A stretch of DNA of 64,000 bases from an uncultured Bacteroidales bacterium (GTDB lineage: Bacteria > Bacteroidota > Bacteroidia > Bacteroidales > F082), in the NCBI GenBank assembly GCA_946185535.1, contig CAMHJX010000011.1, forward strand, positions 1 to 64,000, written 5' to 3'. Both the position numbers and the translations under genes were made by a program. The notes beneath the pieces were generated by a model. The model searched no databases. It worked only from the letters and a program-made list of their open reading frames with translations, and was not told the DNA's origin. This document shows positions 27,749 to 35,603 of the stretch, in pieces; the first letter of the stretch is position 1, and every line of letters starts with the position of its first letter.

Positions 27749-27890
27749 AATTGCCTTGTTTTTCAATGTAATACGTTATTTCTGCAATCTCGTCAAGGGT
27801 GTTTAATATCCCCAACATGGTTTCTTGGTTTGTAATTCCTAATCTGTGGAAATCTTCTTCATAATCAGTTACTTCGTTTTTGGAAAACAT
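27741..27890 (-). CDS. Small protein upstream of the large recombinase
   Basis: 49 residues (MFSKNEVTDYEEDFHRLG ..., ending EKQGNYD), acidic, no membrane segment. The stop overlaps the recombinase start region by eight bases, so the two are likely co-translated. Codon use looks coding and the overlap is the main support. Could be an excision or directionality factor by position, but nothing in its sequence shows that. Confidence 0.5.
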   Translation of the reverse strand: MFSKNEVTDYEEDFHRLGITNQETMLGILNTLDEIAEITYYIEKQGNYD

Positions 27891-27970
27891 TTAATAAGTG
27901 GGTTATTCGTGCAGAACAAGTCTGCTTATATGGCTGCTTTGCCTCTTTGCTCCAATGGGGAGCCAAAGAC

Positions 27971-28147
27971 TTATATAGGCGGGGGAGCCATAGCCCTATT
28001 GCTGATGTGCCTTTTGCTTAATATACAAAAAATCCTCGTAAGAACCAAAGGGGTCAAAATGGAAGTGGGTTCAAAATAATCGTTGAGCATAGCCATGAAC
28101 TTGATTTTGCTTGGTTCACAATAGTCTTTGATTAACTTGGACTTCAT
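27971..28147 (-). CDS. Possible small protein coupled to the resolvase gene
   Basis: 58 residues (MKSKLIKDYCEPSKIKFM ..., MLNDYFEPTS...). Its ATG overlaps the resolvase stop in an ATGA arrangement. The first 40 residues read like a real protein; the tail (RAMAPPPI) is less convincing, so it may be a truncated remnant. The rest of the gap has no other support for coding. Confidence 0.35.
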   Translation of the reverse strand: MKSKLIKDYCEPSKIKFMAMLNDYFEPTSILTPLVLTRIFCILSKRHISNRAMAPPPI

Positions 28148-28809
28148 AGGCCAAACTCCTTTTTCAGCCGTTTCACCGTTGAGACGGACACATCACATAA
28201 CTTGGCGGTGTCTCTGATGCTCTTGCCTTGCTTGAGACTTTTCAGCACCTTGGCATACTCGGTCTCCTTCTTCTCCCTTGACTTGACTGCTCCACTTGGT
28301 CTGCCAAAACCTGCTTGGGCAAGTGTCAAACCCGATGCTTTGGCCTCTGCGATTTTCTTGGCTCTTGCATCGTTGAGACGAAACTTGATGCTGTCTCTTT
28401 CGATGCTTGCGCAAGTGGAGATAACGCTGATGAAAATGGCGAGGAACGGATTTTCACTACCATCTTCGAGATATAGCCCCATCTGCTCCTTTTGGAAGTA
28501 GCAATTGATGTGGTTATCCAAACAGAACTTGATGCTTTCCAACACCTGCCAAATGGCTCTGCCCATCCTGTCAACGGAACTAAAATAGATTATATCTACC
28601 TTGTTGGTTTTGGCGTAATTAAGGCACTCTATGAGTGCTGCCCTTTCGCTGTTGGCCTTGGCTCCCGATATGTGTTCAGTGAATGGTTCGTGAACGAGAA
28701 TGTCACCATTGGCCTTGATGAGATTGGTGAGAGAATACGTTTGGCGGTCTGTTGATTGGCGGTCGTTTTCTGATGAGACCCTTCCATAGATGAGACTTGT
28801 TTTGTTCAT
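28144..28809 (-). CDS. Small serine recombinase (resolvase/invertase family)
   Basis: 221 residues. Catalytic domain about 3-145 with Ser12 in IYGRVSSENDRQ, FSSVDRMGR and the long E-helix; linker; C-terminal helix-turn-helix about 180-221 (KSLKQGKSIRDTAKLCDVSVSTVKRLKKEFGL). Such proteins resolve cointegrates or invert DNA segments such as Bacteroides promoters. Divergent from the XRE regulator gene with which it shares a control region. Confidence 0.9.
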   Translation of the reverse strand: MNKTSLIYGRVSSENDRQSTDRQTYSLTNLIKANGDILVHEPFTEHISGAKANSERAALIECLNYAKTNKVDIIYFSSVDRMGRAIWQVLESIKFCLDNHINCYFQKEQMGLYLEDGSENPFLAIFISVISTCASIERDSIKFRLNDARAKKIAEAKASGLTLAQAGFGRPSGAVKSREKKETEYAKVLKSLKQGKSIRDTAKLCDVSVSTVKRLKKEFGL

Positions 28810-28860
28810 GGTGTTTAGGTTTGTGATTTATAATATCTCTTTCTTTTTGTTTTCGTGCTA

Positions 28861-28969
28861 CAAAGATACATAATAAATCAATACGGTTGATATAAATTAT
28901 CAATTATTTTCTTATTGCGATACATTTTATATCAAATTGCCAATTGGAATCAAAATTTTGGTAACTTTG
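28861..28969. promoter_or_regulatory. Divergent promoter region of resolvase and XRE gene with inverted repeats
   Basis: Minus-strand -7 box TATCTTTG at 28861-28868 for the resolvase and plus-strand -7 box TAACTTTG at 28962-28969 for the XRE gene. Between them, TTGATA-N5-TATCAA (28887-28903) and a further TATATCAA (28928-28935) are candidate operators for the XRE protein. Confidence 0.6.
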
Positions 28970-28987
28970 TCACCCAATTTTATCGAC

Positions 28988-29320
28988 ATGTCGAAACAGA
29001 AAACCACCATTGACATTGAAAACGAGTTGCGAGTAAAAGAACTCTTGGCGGAGCGCAAAATCTTGATGAAGGACTTTGCCGATATGATAGGCGTAAAACG
29101 AGAAACGCTTACACGCTCGTTAAAAGGGAATCCACAATACTCCACCTTGAAGGCCATAGCCGATGGCCTAAACGTGTCGGTTCCCGAATTGTTCAAGACA
29201 TACAAGGCTACACCATTAGTAGATGGTTTCGTCTCGGTTAATGGTGACACTCCAATTCACGTTGGTTCGGTGACTGATTTGAAAAAGATAGTCGCCGACT
29301 TGGAAAAGGCTGATAAATAA
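28988..29320 (+). CDS. XRE-type helix-turn-helix regulator
   Basis: 110 residues from the ATG at 28988; an in-frame upstream TTG-type start is not used because it would overlap the -7 box. N-terminal HTH about 15-65 (VKELLAERKILMKDFADMIG, KRETLTRSLKGNPQYSTLKA). The C-terminal part (PLVDGFVSVNGDTPIHVGSV) forms a short beta region seen in Bacteroides mobile-element regulators. Likely controls the element's recombinases. Confidence 0.85.
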   Translation: MSKQKTTIDIENELRVKELLAERKILMKDFADMIGVKRETLTRSLKGNPQYSTLKAIADGLNVSVPELFKTYKATPLVDGFVSVNGDTPIHVGSVTDLKKIVADLEKADK

Positions 29321-29341
29321 ACACTCTCTTTCACTTTTTTC

Positions 29342-29370
29342 TTGCAATAACCAAATTCTTCGTATATTTG
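29342..29370 (+). promoter_or_regulatory. Promoter ahead of the structured region
   Basis: TTG at 29342-29344, an 18-base spacer, then TATATTTG at 29363-29370, a perfect -7 box. Transcription would start near 29377, where the first hairpin begins, 320 bp before the lipoprotein ATG. Confidence 0.65.
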
Positions 29371-29376
29371 CGCTAC

Positions 29377-29617
29377 CAATTCGGGAGAAATCGAGTTGGT
29401 GAAGAAAGCGCATTTTTCGCTTTATTCCTTTATAGTGAAACTTGGACACTTTTGCTGTATAGAATTGGAATAAGGAGAAGATGACTGCTTCCATCGGTTT
29501 GTAGTCGTTTAATTACACGATACATCCCTGTGGAGCAATTGTCAAACCTTATTTTGTCTATACAGGGAGTCCAAGCCCTTCACTATCGAAATAGGGCAAA
29601 GATGAATGGCTCCACTT
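29377..29617 (+). ncRNA. Strongly structured region: candidate RNA, origin or recombination site
   Basis: No ORF. Hairpins in order: CCAATTC-N10-GAGTTGG; AAAGCG-N6-CGCTTT; then one long imperfect stem whose left arm blocks ATAGTGAA (29432), CTTGGAC (29441), CTGTATAGA (29455) and ATAAGG (29470) pair, in reverse order, with CCTTAT (29547), TCTATACAG (29557), GTCCAAG (29569) and TTCACTAT (29579). An alternative pairing joins TGTGGAGCAATT (29530) with AATGGCTCCAC (29605). It could be a non-coding RNA or leader, a rolling-circle origin for the Rep gene, or a resolvase site. The sequence alone does not decide. Confidence 0.5.
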
Positions 29618-29697
29618 TTTTTGTGGTTTAAAGTTTTCCCATTTGAGCCGTTAGGGAACCAAATTGAAAATTATTCAACATTAAAACCTAACACACT

Positions 29698-30213
29698 ATG
29701 AAAAGATTAACGAATGCAGTAATACTCCTGCTTGGTTTGAGTATGGCAATTATGACTTCCTGCACGAAAGACCCCGAAAATGGCGGCAATGGTGGCAATA
29801 GCGGTAGTGTCAGTTATCAAACTAAAATTGTCGGTGATTGGAAAGTGACAAAAGGCGCATTGTATTTGTACGACTCAATAGGTACGCTTATTTTAGAAAA
29901 AGATTACAATTATGAGGATTATGAGAATTTTAGGTTCACTTCTGAAGGAATGGTTTCAATGGATTGGATGTGGTGGAAGTCAGACGGCATTGTTATTGCC
30001 ACTTATGACATTGTAGATGACAATCTAAAGATGAGATATACCGATTGCACAATTGAGTGGACTATTAAAGAAATGACCAATTCAACAATGGTGTGCGAAG
30101 AAGAATGGTTCGAGGATGGTTATTCGTTGCCCAATGAAGAAGGTTTGTATGAATTCCATGATGTAGGTAGAGTTCGTAATGTCCGCAGATATGAATTCAG
30201 GAAAGTCAATTAA
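29698..30213 (+). CDS. Lipoprotein of the mobile element, lipocalin-like
   Basis: 171 residues. Signal peptide with lipobox MTSC, Cys22 anchors the lipid; a Gly/Asn-rich linker (GGNGGNSG) follows; then KIVGDWKVTKGALYLY, the opening of lipocalin-like domains of Bacteroidota (IxGxWxxxx). Beta-rich, acidic. It appears to be cargo of the element; substrate unknown. Ends before a shared terminator with the convergent Rep gene. Confidence 0.75.
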   Translation: MKRLTNAVILLLGLSMAIMTSCTKDPENGGNGGNSGSVSYQTKIVGDWKVTKGALYLYDSIGTLILEKDYNYEDYENFRFTSEGMVSMDWMWWKSDGIVIATYDIVDDNLKMRYTDCTIEWTIKEMTNSTMVCEEEWFEDGYSLPNEEGLYEFHDVGRVRNVRRYEFRKVN

Positions 30214-30233
30214 AACTAATACATAATGTGTAG

Positions 30234-30266
30234 TGGCAGGGGATATTGTTAATCTATACCCTGCCA
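30234..30266. terminator. Bidirectional terminator between lipoprotein and Rep genes
   Basis: TGGCAGGG-N17-CCCTGCCA between convergent genes. It overlaps the last codons of the Rep gene. Confidence 0.65.
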
Positions 30267-31120
30267 TTGCACTTTATAAGGGTCTGCCAATCCAATTTCT
30301 TGCGGCCTTGCGTAAATCTCAACACCGCTGAAAGGTGATAGAAGAACATGGCTTGCAGTAGTTCTTGGTTGGTCAAGGTTTCATATATTGGCTCTCCATT
30401 GACCCTGCTGAAATAGTCCTTCAGTTCTTGGTAATGCAAGCGTACTTCGAGCCTATAAAGTCGTTTTGGGTGGCCATAGAAGTCAAGGATATAGTGTTTG
30501 TCGGAGTTTTGTTCAATCTCGGCTTTCTTGTCGTAGGCTTGAATGGTGATGCCGTGTTGCTTGTTGCTAATGGCCTTTTTCTGCTTGATGGTGATGGAAA
30601 CGTATTTCAGTCGGTCAAGACTTGTGGAGTATTGAAAACTGACCCCTTGCAACACTTGTTTTCTGTCTTTAACGGCCTTGCCATTGATGATAGTAGTAAC
30701 GTTCTTGTCTCTCATCATTCGCTTGATTAAAGAAGTGAAGTTCACGTTGCTGTCAATGGCCAAATCAATAGCGGTGTAGTTGTTAAAATCAAAATTCAAC
30801 TTGGTTGGCAGTTCCAAAATGGTCTTTAGTTGGCTTGGTCTATATAGAACATGGTTGCTGACTTTAAAATAGACATAGTGCTTGGTCTCGGATAGGTCGG
30901 TGTATAGTCCAAATTTGAGTTGAGCGACCTGCTCATCATCATCCCAAACTTCATAGTAGTAGCGGAATCGGTCGCTAACAATTCGGTGAAAACTATATCC
31001 ATGTAGTTCAAGGTGTGAGCCTATTTCCATGCTCAACAACTCATTTAGGCTGTCGGTTTCTGCTGTGTAGCAAATTTTCAACTCGTCAATTTGAATGTGG
31101 TCTCTTTCATGGCATGGCAT
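30254..31120 (-). CDS. Replication initiation protein, Rep_trans-like
   Basis: 288 residues. The arrangement YDKKAEIEQ ... YRLEVRLHYQELKDYF is typical of replication initiation factors of the Rep_trans group (filamentous phage RstA / pT181-type plasmids), which nick DNA for rolling-circle replication. The N-terminal part has aromatic-rich beta strands (FRYYYEVWDDDEQVAQLKFG). Its presence with a serine integrase suggests a small integrative element that replicates as a circle. No Zot, coat or relaxase gene is visible, so a full inovirus is not supported. Confidence 0.7.
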   Translation of the reverse strand: MPCHERDHIQIDELKICYTAETDSLNELLSMEIGSHLELHGYSFHRIVSDRFRYYYEVWDDDEQVAQLKFGLYTDLSETKHYVYFKVSNHVLYRPSQLKTILELPTKLNFDFNNYTAIDLAIDSNVNFTSLIKRMMRDKNVTTIINGKAVKDRKQVLQGVSFQYSTSLDRLKYVSITIKQKKAISNKQHGITIQAYDKKAEIEQNSDKHYILDFYGHPKRLYRLEVRLHYQELKDYFSRVNGEPIYETLTNQELLQAMFFYHLSAVLRFTQGRKKLDWQTLIKCNGRV

Positions 31121-31123
31121 CTG

Positions 31124-31306
31124 TTAAAAGGGTGATACTTCATTATTCTCTTCGGGGCGGTGTGGTACACTTTCCCAATACTTCAACATCCCTTGGCTGA
31201 TGCGCTTTTTATGCTCTTCGGACTTGGGCTTGTTGCGGCTGCTGTCGCTGATTTTTTGTTTCGTCTCTTGGTCTAATTCTCGGTATTGTCTTTTGTAGTT
31301 GTTCAT
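31124..31306 (-). CDS. Small NUMOD3-like protein
   Basis: 60 residues from the ATG at 31306. It contains SSRNKPKSEEHKKRISQGM, close to the NUMOD3 DNA-binding motif (N-x-K-x-S-E-E-x-K-x-K-I-S) of homing nucleases and some phage proteins. Very basic and Ser/Lys-rich. Ends three bases before the Rep start, so it is probably in the Rep operon. Confidence 0.65.
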   Translation of the reverse strand: MNNYKRQYRELDQETKQKISDSSRNKPKSEEHKKRISQGMLKYWESVPHRPEENNEVSPF

Positions 31307-31636
31307 AGTTATCAAGCGCTTTAGTGCTTGCTCCGTATATAATATATAGTAGGACAAGTGGAAAAAGCAAGAGTAGTAGCGGAAAAAATTTTTCCTACAC
31401 GCAAAGAAAACCAATACGTTAAACAGGTGTATGGCCTATTATGCTTACTCCAATGGCCAATAAATTAAGGGGGATAACGTATAAAAAAGCGTGTGTTTAT
31501 GGGGGTGTAGGTGGGTCTTGCCTATCGAGAAACTCGGTTCTCTTGCTTTTGATTTAGACATAGGTAAAACTCGTGAACTTTGACAAAATCCTCCACAAAT
31601 CGGTTCGATATTTCGATACCAATGCCTACCAATGAG

Positions 31637-31662
31637 AAGGATGGTCACGACCATCCTTTTTT
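31637..31662 (+). terminator. Strong hairpin with T-run
   Basis: AAGGATGGTC-AC-GACCATCCTT followed by T residues. It reads as a plus-strand rho-independent terminator although no plus-strand gene precedes it closely; on the minus strand it would lie downstream of the lipoprotein gene at 31850. Confidence 0.7.
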
Positions 31663-31667
31663 CATTT

Positions 31668-31841
31668 CCCACACTGCAGTGTGGGGTCATAGGAGCAGTC
31701 CCACTCTGTCACATCAGTATGAGTCAGCTATACGGGCTCTATACCCGAGTAGCGTGTCTCCAACACGCCATAGAGATACCTCGATGAGTTTCATCCCCAC
31801 ACTATATGTGGGGTAAATAGAATGGTGTGTCTCCGACACAC
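31668..31841. repeat. Paired hairpin repeats downstream of the TPR lipoprotein
   Basis: Two kinds of hairpin alternate: CCCACACTGCAGTGTGGG (31668-31685) and CCCCAC-N6-TGTGGGG (31795-31813); and GCGTGT-CTCCA-ACACGC (31752-31768) and GTGTGT-CTCCG-ACACAC (31825-31841). The second kind keeps its CTCC loop while both stem sides change together, which points to selection for the stem. Confidence 0.75.
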
Positions 31842-31849
31842 GGCCTATA

Positions 31850-34069
31850 CTATTGCCTAAGTATAGTAACAGCTTGCACGGTGGAGCCCTTCCCGCGATA
31901 GAGGATGTCGACCCTAAAGTCGGCGGCCTCAGTGTAGATGTAAAGAGGCAAGACCTCGTCCAGCTCGGGCACGTAGTCGAAGTGCAGGTGGATGGATGTG
32001 CCTGAGAGGTAGTTCTCATCGGGCTGTAGCGCATCATTGGCATCCAAGGGTCTGATGGAGAACACGGGGTCGGCCATCACGAGGGTGCGCGGCAACTCGA
32101 TGTTGAGTGTGTTGTCGGGGTGGCTGACCCAGCCCTTGATGGATTTCCAGGCGCTTTTCTCTTCGGTCGGGTCGACTTCGGGAGGCAGCACGATGATGCC
32201 TGTGCGCAAAGCTTTTTGTAGTTTCAGAGGTTCCAGTGAGTAGTTGCTGAGATATTCCTCGCGGTCGCGCTGTTGCCACTGGTTAAGGTTACTGTTGTCG
32301 CCACGGTTGGGTGCAAGGGCCTTGGCCTCTTTGTATTTCACCTCATCAATCCAGCAGATGCGGTCATCGGTCATGGCAATGGCGCGAATGCGGGTGATGT
32401 CATCGTAGTCTTTGTCTTGGTATTTCAACTCTACGACATCGAGGTCGACGGTAGTGTGAGGCTCGATGACATTGAGGGTCTTGGGAACCTTTATCACATC
32501 GTATTCGTCCTTGTACATGTCGGTGTAGTGGATGCAGAGGAAGACGCGCACATTCTCGAGTCGCAAATCAGAACGGTTGCTGAGGCTGACATGCACTTCG
32601 TTCTTGTCTTTCCAGAAAACCCAGCTCGAAGTGGGCTCAACGCTGACGTCGATGTACGACTGCTCGATGAGCAGACTCTTAAAGGGACCGTATAGGTTCT
32701 CCTCGCAGAACTGCATGTCGGAGAGCAGTTCGTCGTAGATGCCTTGATTGCCACGGCGGAAGAAATGGTTGAAGATTTCCTTGCGGCTCTCGTCCATGTC
32801 GCCTTGGCTGGCGTGGTAGCGCGCCTTTTGCAAATTGGGGCTGAAGAGTCCATAGCCTTCCATGGTGGAGGCATAGAGGCGGCGCAGGTATTGTCCCTCA
32901 GGGGTCTTGGTCAAGTAGGTGCGCATGTTGTAGGCATCGAGCATGTCGGTGAGTCGTTCAGCCTGACGAGGGTATTCCACCGAGGCTTGATCGAAGCGCA
33001 GCATGGCGGTGTTTTGGTCTCCCAGCTGCTGATAGAGCAGGCCTTCGAGCATAAGTGCTGGAGCGGTGCGGGTGGGGTAGAGCTCGGTGTAGCGTTTCAG
33101 CATGTCGTCGGCCTGGCGCTGTTTCACGCTCATCGGCAGTTGTGGCAGTTCCTCTTCCTCGTTTTCGGGACGCGGCTGACCGGTCTCAATATCGTTCATG
33201 CTGATGCTGGGCTTGGGTTGCACCTCAGAAGCACTCTCCAAAATGAGCCCCATCGACTGCAAGAGCATGGCCTCTGCGTTGTCAGGGTATTTGTTGAGGA
33301 TGTTCTGGGTATGCTGCAAGGCATCGTCAGCCCTACCGCCATAAAGGTCAAAGTAGGCTTGGTCTTTCTCAACGCACAGGGCGTCGTATTCTCCCATGTA
33401 CTTCTTGTAGATGGGAACATAATACTCCAAATACTTGCGGTACGACTCGCGCAGGCGGTCGAGGTCTTCACGCACCTGAGCTTTCAGCTTGGTGTCATTC
33501 TCGTATTGCTCAAAGGCTTCGTTGAGGCTCTTTTCGACATTACCGCCCGTGGCCAAGTGGAAGAGGGCGAAGATGTCGCTATGCATCATCATGATCAGCT
33601 CGACGAGAGAAGTGTCGTCCATCAGGCTCTCACTGCCACGGGCCACGCTACGCATCAGCATCCAGATGTTGTTCAACTGCTCGTCTTGTTGCTGCAGCTT
33701 GTATGTGTATTCGAGCAGGGGAAACAGTTTGCGTTTGGCTTCCAGCACATCGGGAGCCACGCCCGAGTAGTCCTGCTTGGCCATGTAGTCGAGGAATTCG
33801 TCGAAGCTCTCGGCATGCATCTGTGCCAGCTCCATCGCATTGATGACGCGGATGGTTTGTTCCAAGTCGTAGGGAGTGTCGGAGGATAGCTGCTCTTGGC
33901 TACTGAGGGCTTCGTAGGCCTCAGCAAATTCTTCCACGGGTTGGTATTGCTCGAGGTCCATCGAAAGGAGGTCAATGCCTTTGGTGGGGTGGCAGCCGAC
34001 GCCCGCTACAAGCAACAGAAGCATTGCGACGAGTGCCGCAATGCTTCTATATGGAACTTTTTTCTGCAT
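31850..34069 (-). CDS. Large TPR-containing lipoprotein
   Basis: 739 residues. Signal peptide ends at a lipobox (VAGVGC, Cys26). The region 60-400 is all alpha with tetratricopeptide-like helices (YFDLYGGRADDALQHTQNILNKYPDNAEAMLLQSMGLIL; another near 315-365), the C-terminal third (about 480-739) is beta-rich. Likely a periplasmic or outer membrane scaffold. I do not recognise a named family. Weakly linked to the two small lipoprotein genes upstream on the same strand. Confidence 0.8.
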   Translation of the reverse strand: MQKKVPYRSIAALVAMLLLLVAGVGCHPTKGIDLLSMDLEQYQPVEEFAEAYEALSSQEQLSSDTPYDLEQTIRVINAMELAQMHAESFDEFLDYMAKQDYSGVAPDVLEAKRKLFPLLEYTYKLQQQDEQLNNIWMLMRSVARGSESLMDDTSLVELIMMMHSDIFALFHLATGGNVEKSLNEAFEQYENDTKLKAQVREDLDRLRESYRKYLEYYVPIYKKYMGEYDALCVEKDQAYFDLYGGRADDALQHTQNILNKYPDNAEAMLLQSMGLILESASEVQPKPSISMNDIETGQPRPENEEEELPQLPMSVKQRQADDMLKRYTELYPTRTAPALMLEGLLYQQLGDQNTAMLRFDQASVEYPRQAERLTDMLDAYNMRTYLTKTPEGQYLRRLYASTMEGYGLFSPNLQKARYHASQGDMDESRKEIFNHFFRRGNQGIYDELLSDMQFCEENLYGPFKSLLIEQSYIDVSVEPTSSWVFWKDKNEVHVSLSNRSDLRLENVRVFLCIHYTDMYKDEYDVIKVPKTLNVIEPHTTVDLDVVELKYQDKDYDDITRIRAIAMTDDRICWIDEVKYKEAKALAPNRGDNSNLNQWQQRDREEYLSNYSLEPLKLQKALRTGIIVLPPEVDPTEEKSAWKSIKGWVSHPDNTLNIELPRTLVMADPVFSIRPLDANDALQPDENYLSGTSIHLHFDYVPELDEVLPLYIYTEAADFRVDILYRGKGSTVQAVTILRQ

Positions 34070-34092
34070 GATGCGTTTTGTTCAAAATGTGG

Positions 34093-34935
34093 TTATTGCT
34101 TCTCTAGGCTACCACTAATGGTGCCGTCAATGGAAGTGGTGCCATTATAGATTAGGAGGTGAATCTCGCCTTCACCGTTACAGTTGCCATTGAGTGTCAA
34201 GGTCTTATTGTCGAGTGTGCCTGCCACAGCGTAGGTGACATTCATTTCAAGTGGGATATTGAGCCCGTTCATTTCATAGTTGTAGGAGACCGTTGTGTTG
34301 ACTGCCTCAAAGGTCACCTTGTTGCCTTCTACCGTGCCTTTGAACTCCATATCTTGGTTGTTGATTTTGCAATTTCCAATCACCTCGGTCATAGTTTCGC
34401 CAGCTCTGAGTTCGAGAATGACGGGAACAGCCCTATCAGTGACTTCCTGTTCCACTGGATCTAAGCCCGCCATTTCGGCTTTCATGATTCCAGTGAATAG
34501 GGCATCGCCTTCGTAATGTCCGATAAACTTTGCGTTGGGTTTCTCGTTGAAGTGGATGTCAAAGTTTTTCGATGCTGTCAGCCCGTTGACATCGGTCACG
34601 GTGCCTTTGATGTTGACAGTGCCTATGGCCTCAATGGTAAAACTGTGTTCGCAGTGGTAAGGAGGCACTGGTTCGTTCTTTTGGCTGGTGCAGTCTTCGG
34701 TATAACTGTCCAAGATAGTGCCGTTTTGCGACAGTACGATTTCGATTTTGGTCAAGCTCTCACCTGTGCAGGAGAAACCGACCATAATCTCGTCACCCGA
34801 ATACACTTGGGCGTTTTCGGTAAGATAGCCCTCGCCTTGTATTAAGCTAATGGTGGGAGCAACAGGGTCTTTCTTGCAGCTGGCAAAGAGCATGAGGCTG
34901 ATGCAGCAAGCCAGGAATAAAATGTTTTTTTTCAT
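34093..34935 (-). CDS. Lipoprotein of unknown function (280 aa)
   Basis: Signal peptide with lipobox FASC (Cys20) then KKDPVAPT, a usual lipoprotein start. Residues 25-130 resemble an Ig-like bacterial domain (GEGYLTENAQVYSGDEIMVGF ... TVTDVNGLTASKNFDI). The C-terminal part is a beta-rich domain that ends GTISGSLEKQ, like its neighbour at 34954, so both may share a beta-barrel-like fold (G-x-Y, GTxxG). Confidence 0.8.
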   Translation of the reverse strand: MKKNILFLACCISLMLFASCKKDPVAPTISLIQGEGYLTENAQVYSGDEIMVGFSCTGESLTKIEIVLSQNGTILDSYTEDCTSQKNEPVPPYHCEHSFTIEAIGTVNIKGTVTDVNGLTASKNFDIHFNEKPNAKFIGHYEGDALFTGIMKAEMAGLDPVEQEVTDRAVPVILELRAGETMTEVIGNCKINNQDMEFKGTVEGNKVTFEAVNTTVSYNYEMNGLNIPLEMNVTYAVAGTLDNKTLTLNGNCNGEGEIHLLIYNGTTSIDGTISGSLEKQ

Positions 34936-34953
34936 GATGATAGGTGGTTTTAA

Positions 34954-35478
34954 TTATTGTTTTATCATTTTTCCATTTATTGTGCCTGAGACTTCCTCAA
35001 AATTCTGTTCAACAGGTCCTTGTGGGGTGGGGAAGGTGGCTTTACCATTGCCTGTAAAGGAGCCGACGATGTTTAAGGTGTCGCTTACGGCTTTTTTACC
35101 TTCCATCTTGAGAGCCAAATTGAAATAGTAGTTTTGATCGGGTTTGTCGATGATGACTTGGATAGTCTCGAAGTCGGCTTTCTCTTCAGTGGCGGTGCCT
35201 GAGGTTTGGTGCGATTCGTTGTCGACAGTCACCTTGGCCGTGATGGCGTTGAATTGTTCAGCTTTTGCAATCTCCATCCCGATGTTTTCGATGGGAAAGC
35301 TCATACCATTTTGCGGTTGGTTGTTCATCGAGGTGATGGCGAGCGTGAACTGGCCGAGGTAGTTGCCGACATAATTAGGGGTGTAGTCAACAGGCTCGGG
35401 CGTAGGTTCTACGGGTTTCTTGCAGGCTGTAAAGATGACAGCAATGCTGCACAAGGCAATCAAAAGTGTTTTTTTCAT
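34954..35478 (-). CDS. Lipoprotein of unknown function (174 aa)
   Basis: Starts at the ATG at 35478 (MKKTLLIALCSIAVIFTAC, lipobox FTAC). Pro-rich linker, then YVGNYLGQFTLAI and a C-terminal SGTINGKMIKQ. Its overall plan (YxGxY ... SGTI-G) parallels the C-terminal domain of the 34093 product, so they may be diverged paralogues. Only 18 bp separate the two genes, so they are co-transcribed. Confidence 0.8.
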   Translation of the reverse strand: MKKTLLIALCSIAVIFTACKKPVEPTPEPVDYTPNYVGNYLGQFTLAITSMNNQPQNGMSFPIENIGMEIAKAEQFNAITAKVTVDNESHQTSGTATEEKADFETIQVIIDKPDQNYYFNLALKMEGKKAVSDTLNIVGSFTGNGKATFPTPQGPVEQNFEEVSGTINGKMIKQ

Positions 35479-35603
35479 TGTAGTAGATTTATGGTTGTTT
35501 GTTAATGTCCAAATAAGAATATAGTGCAAAAATAAGACCAAATTGTTTTGATTAAACGAATTTTCTGCAAAAAATTGTATTTTTGGGCTTTGTTTTGCAC
35601 ATC

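Larger units (their letters stand above)
31415..31849. other. Gene-free region holding the probable right edge of the element
   Basis: No credible ORF. 31415-31630 shows no structure I can name; the right border of the element probably lies here, but no copy of the tRNA 3' end was found. The only shared word with the left edge is the 7-mer AAACAGG (26154 and 31421), which is not significant. 31637-31841 is filled with the hairpins listed separately. Confidence 0.5.

Noticed and set aside
27846..28079. 77-residue plus-strand ORF between the recombinases
   Set aside because: Two small minus-strand frames with stop/start overlaps to the recombinase genes fit the operon better; no leader or motif supports the plus-strand frame.
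30254..31120. Complete filamentous phage around the Rep gene
   Set aside because: No Zot-like ATPase, coat proteins or pilus-binding protein were found in the element.
26154..31427. AAACAGG as attachment-site direct repeat of the mobile element
   Set aside because: A 7-base match over several kilobases is expected by chance, and serine integrase sites need not leave a repeat.
32744..33889. 381-residue plus-strand ORF
   Set aside because: Antisense to the TPR lipoprotein, which has a lipobox and helical repeats.
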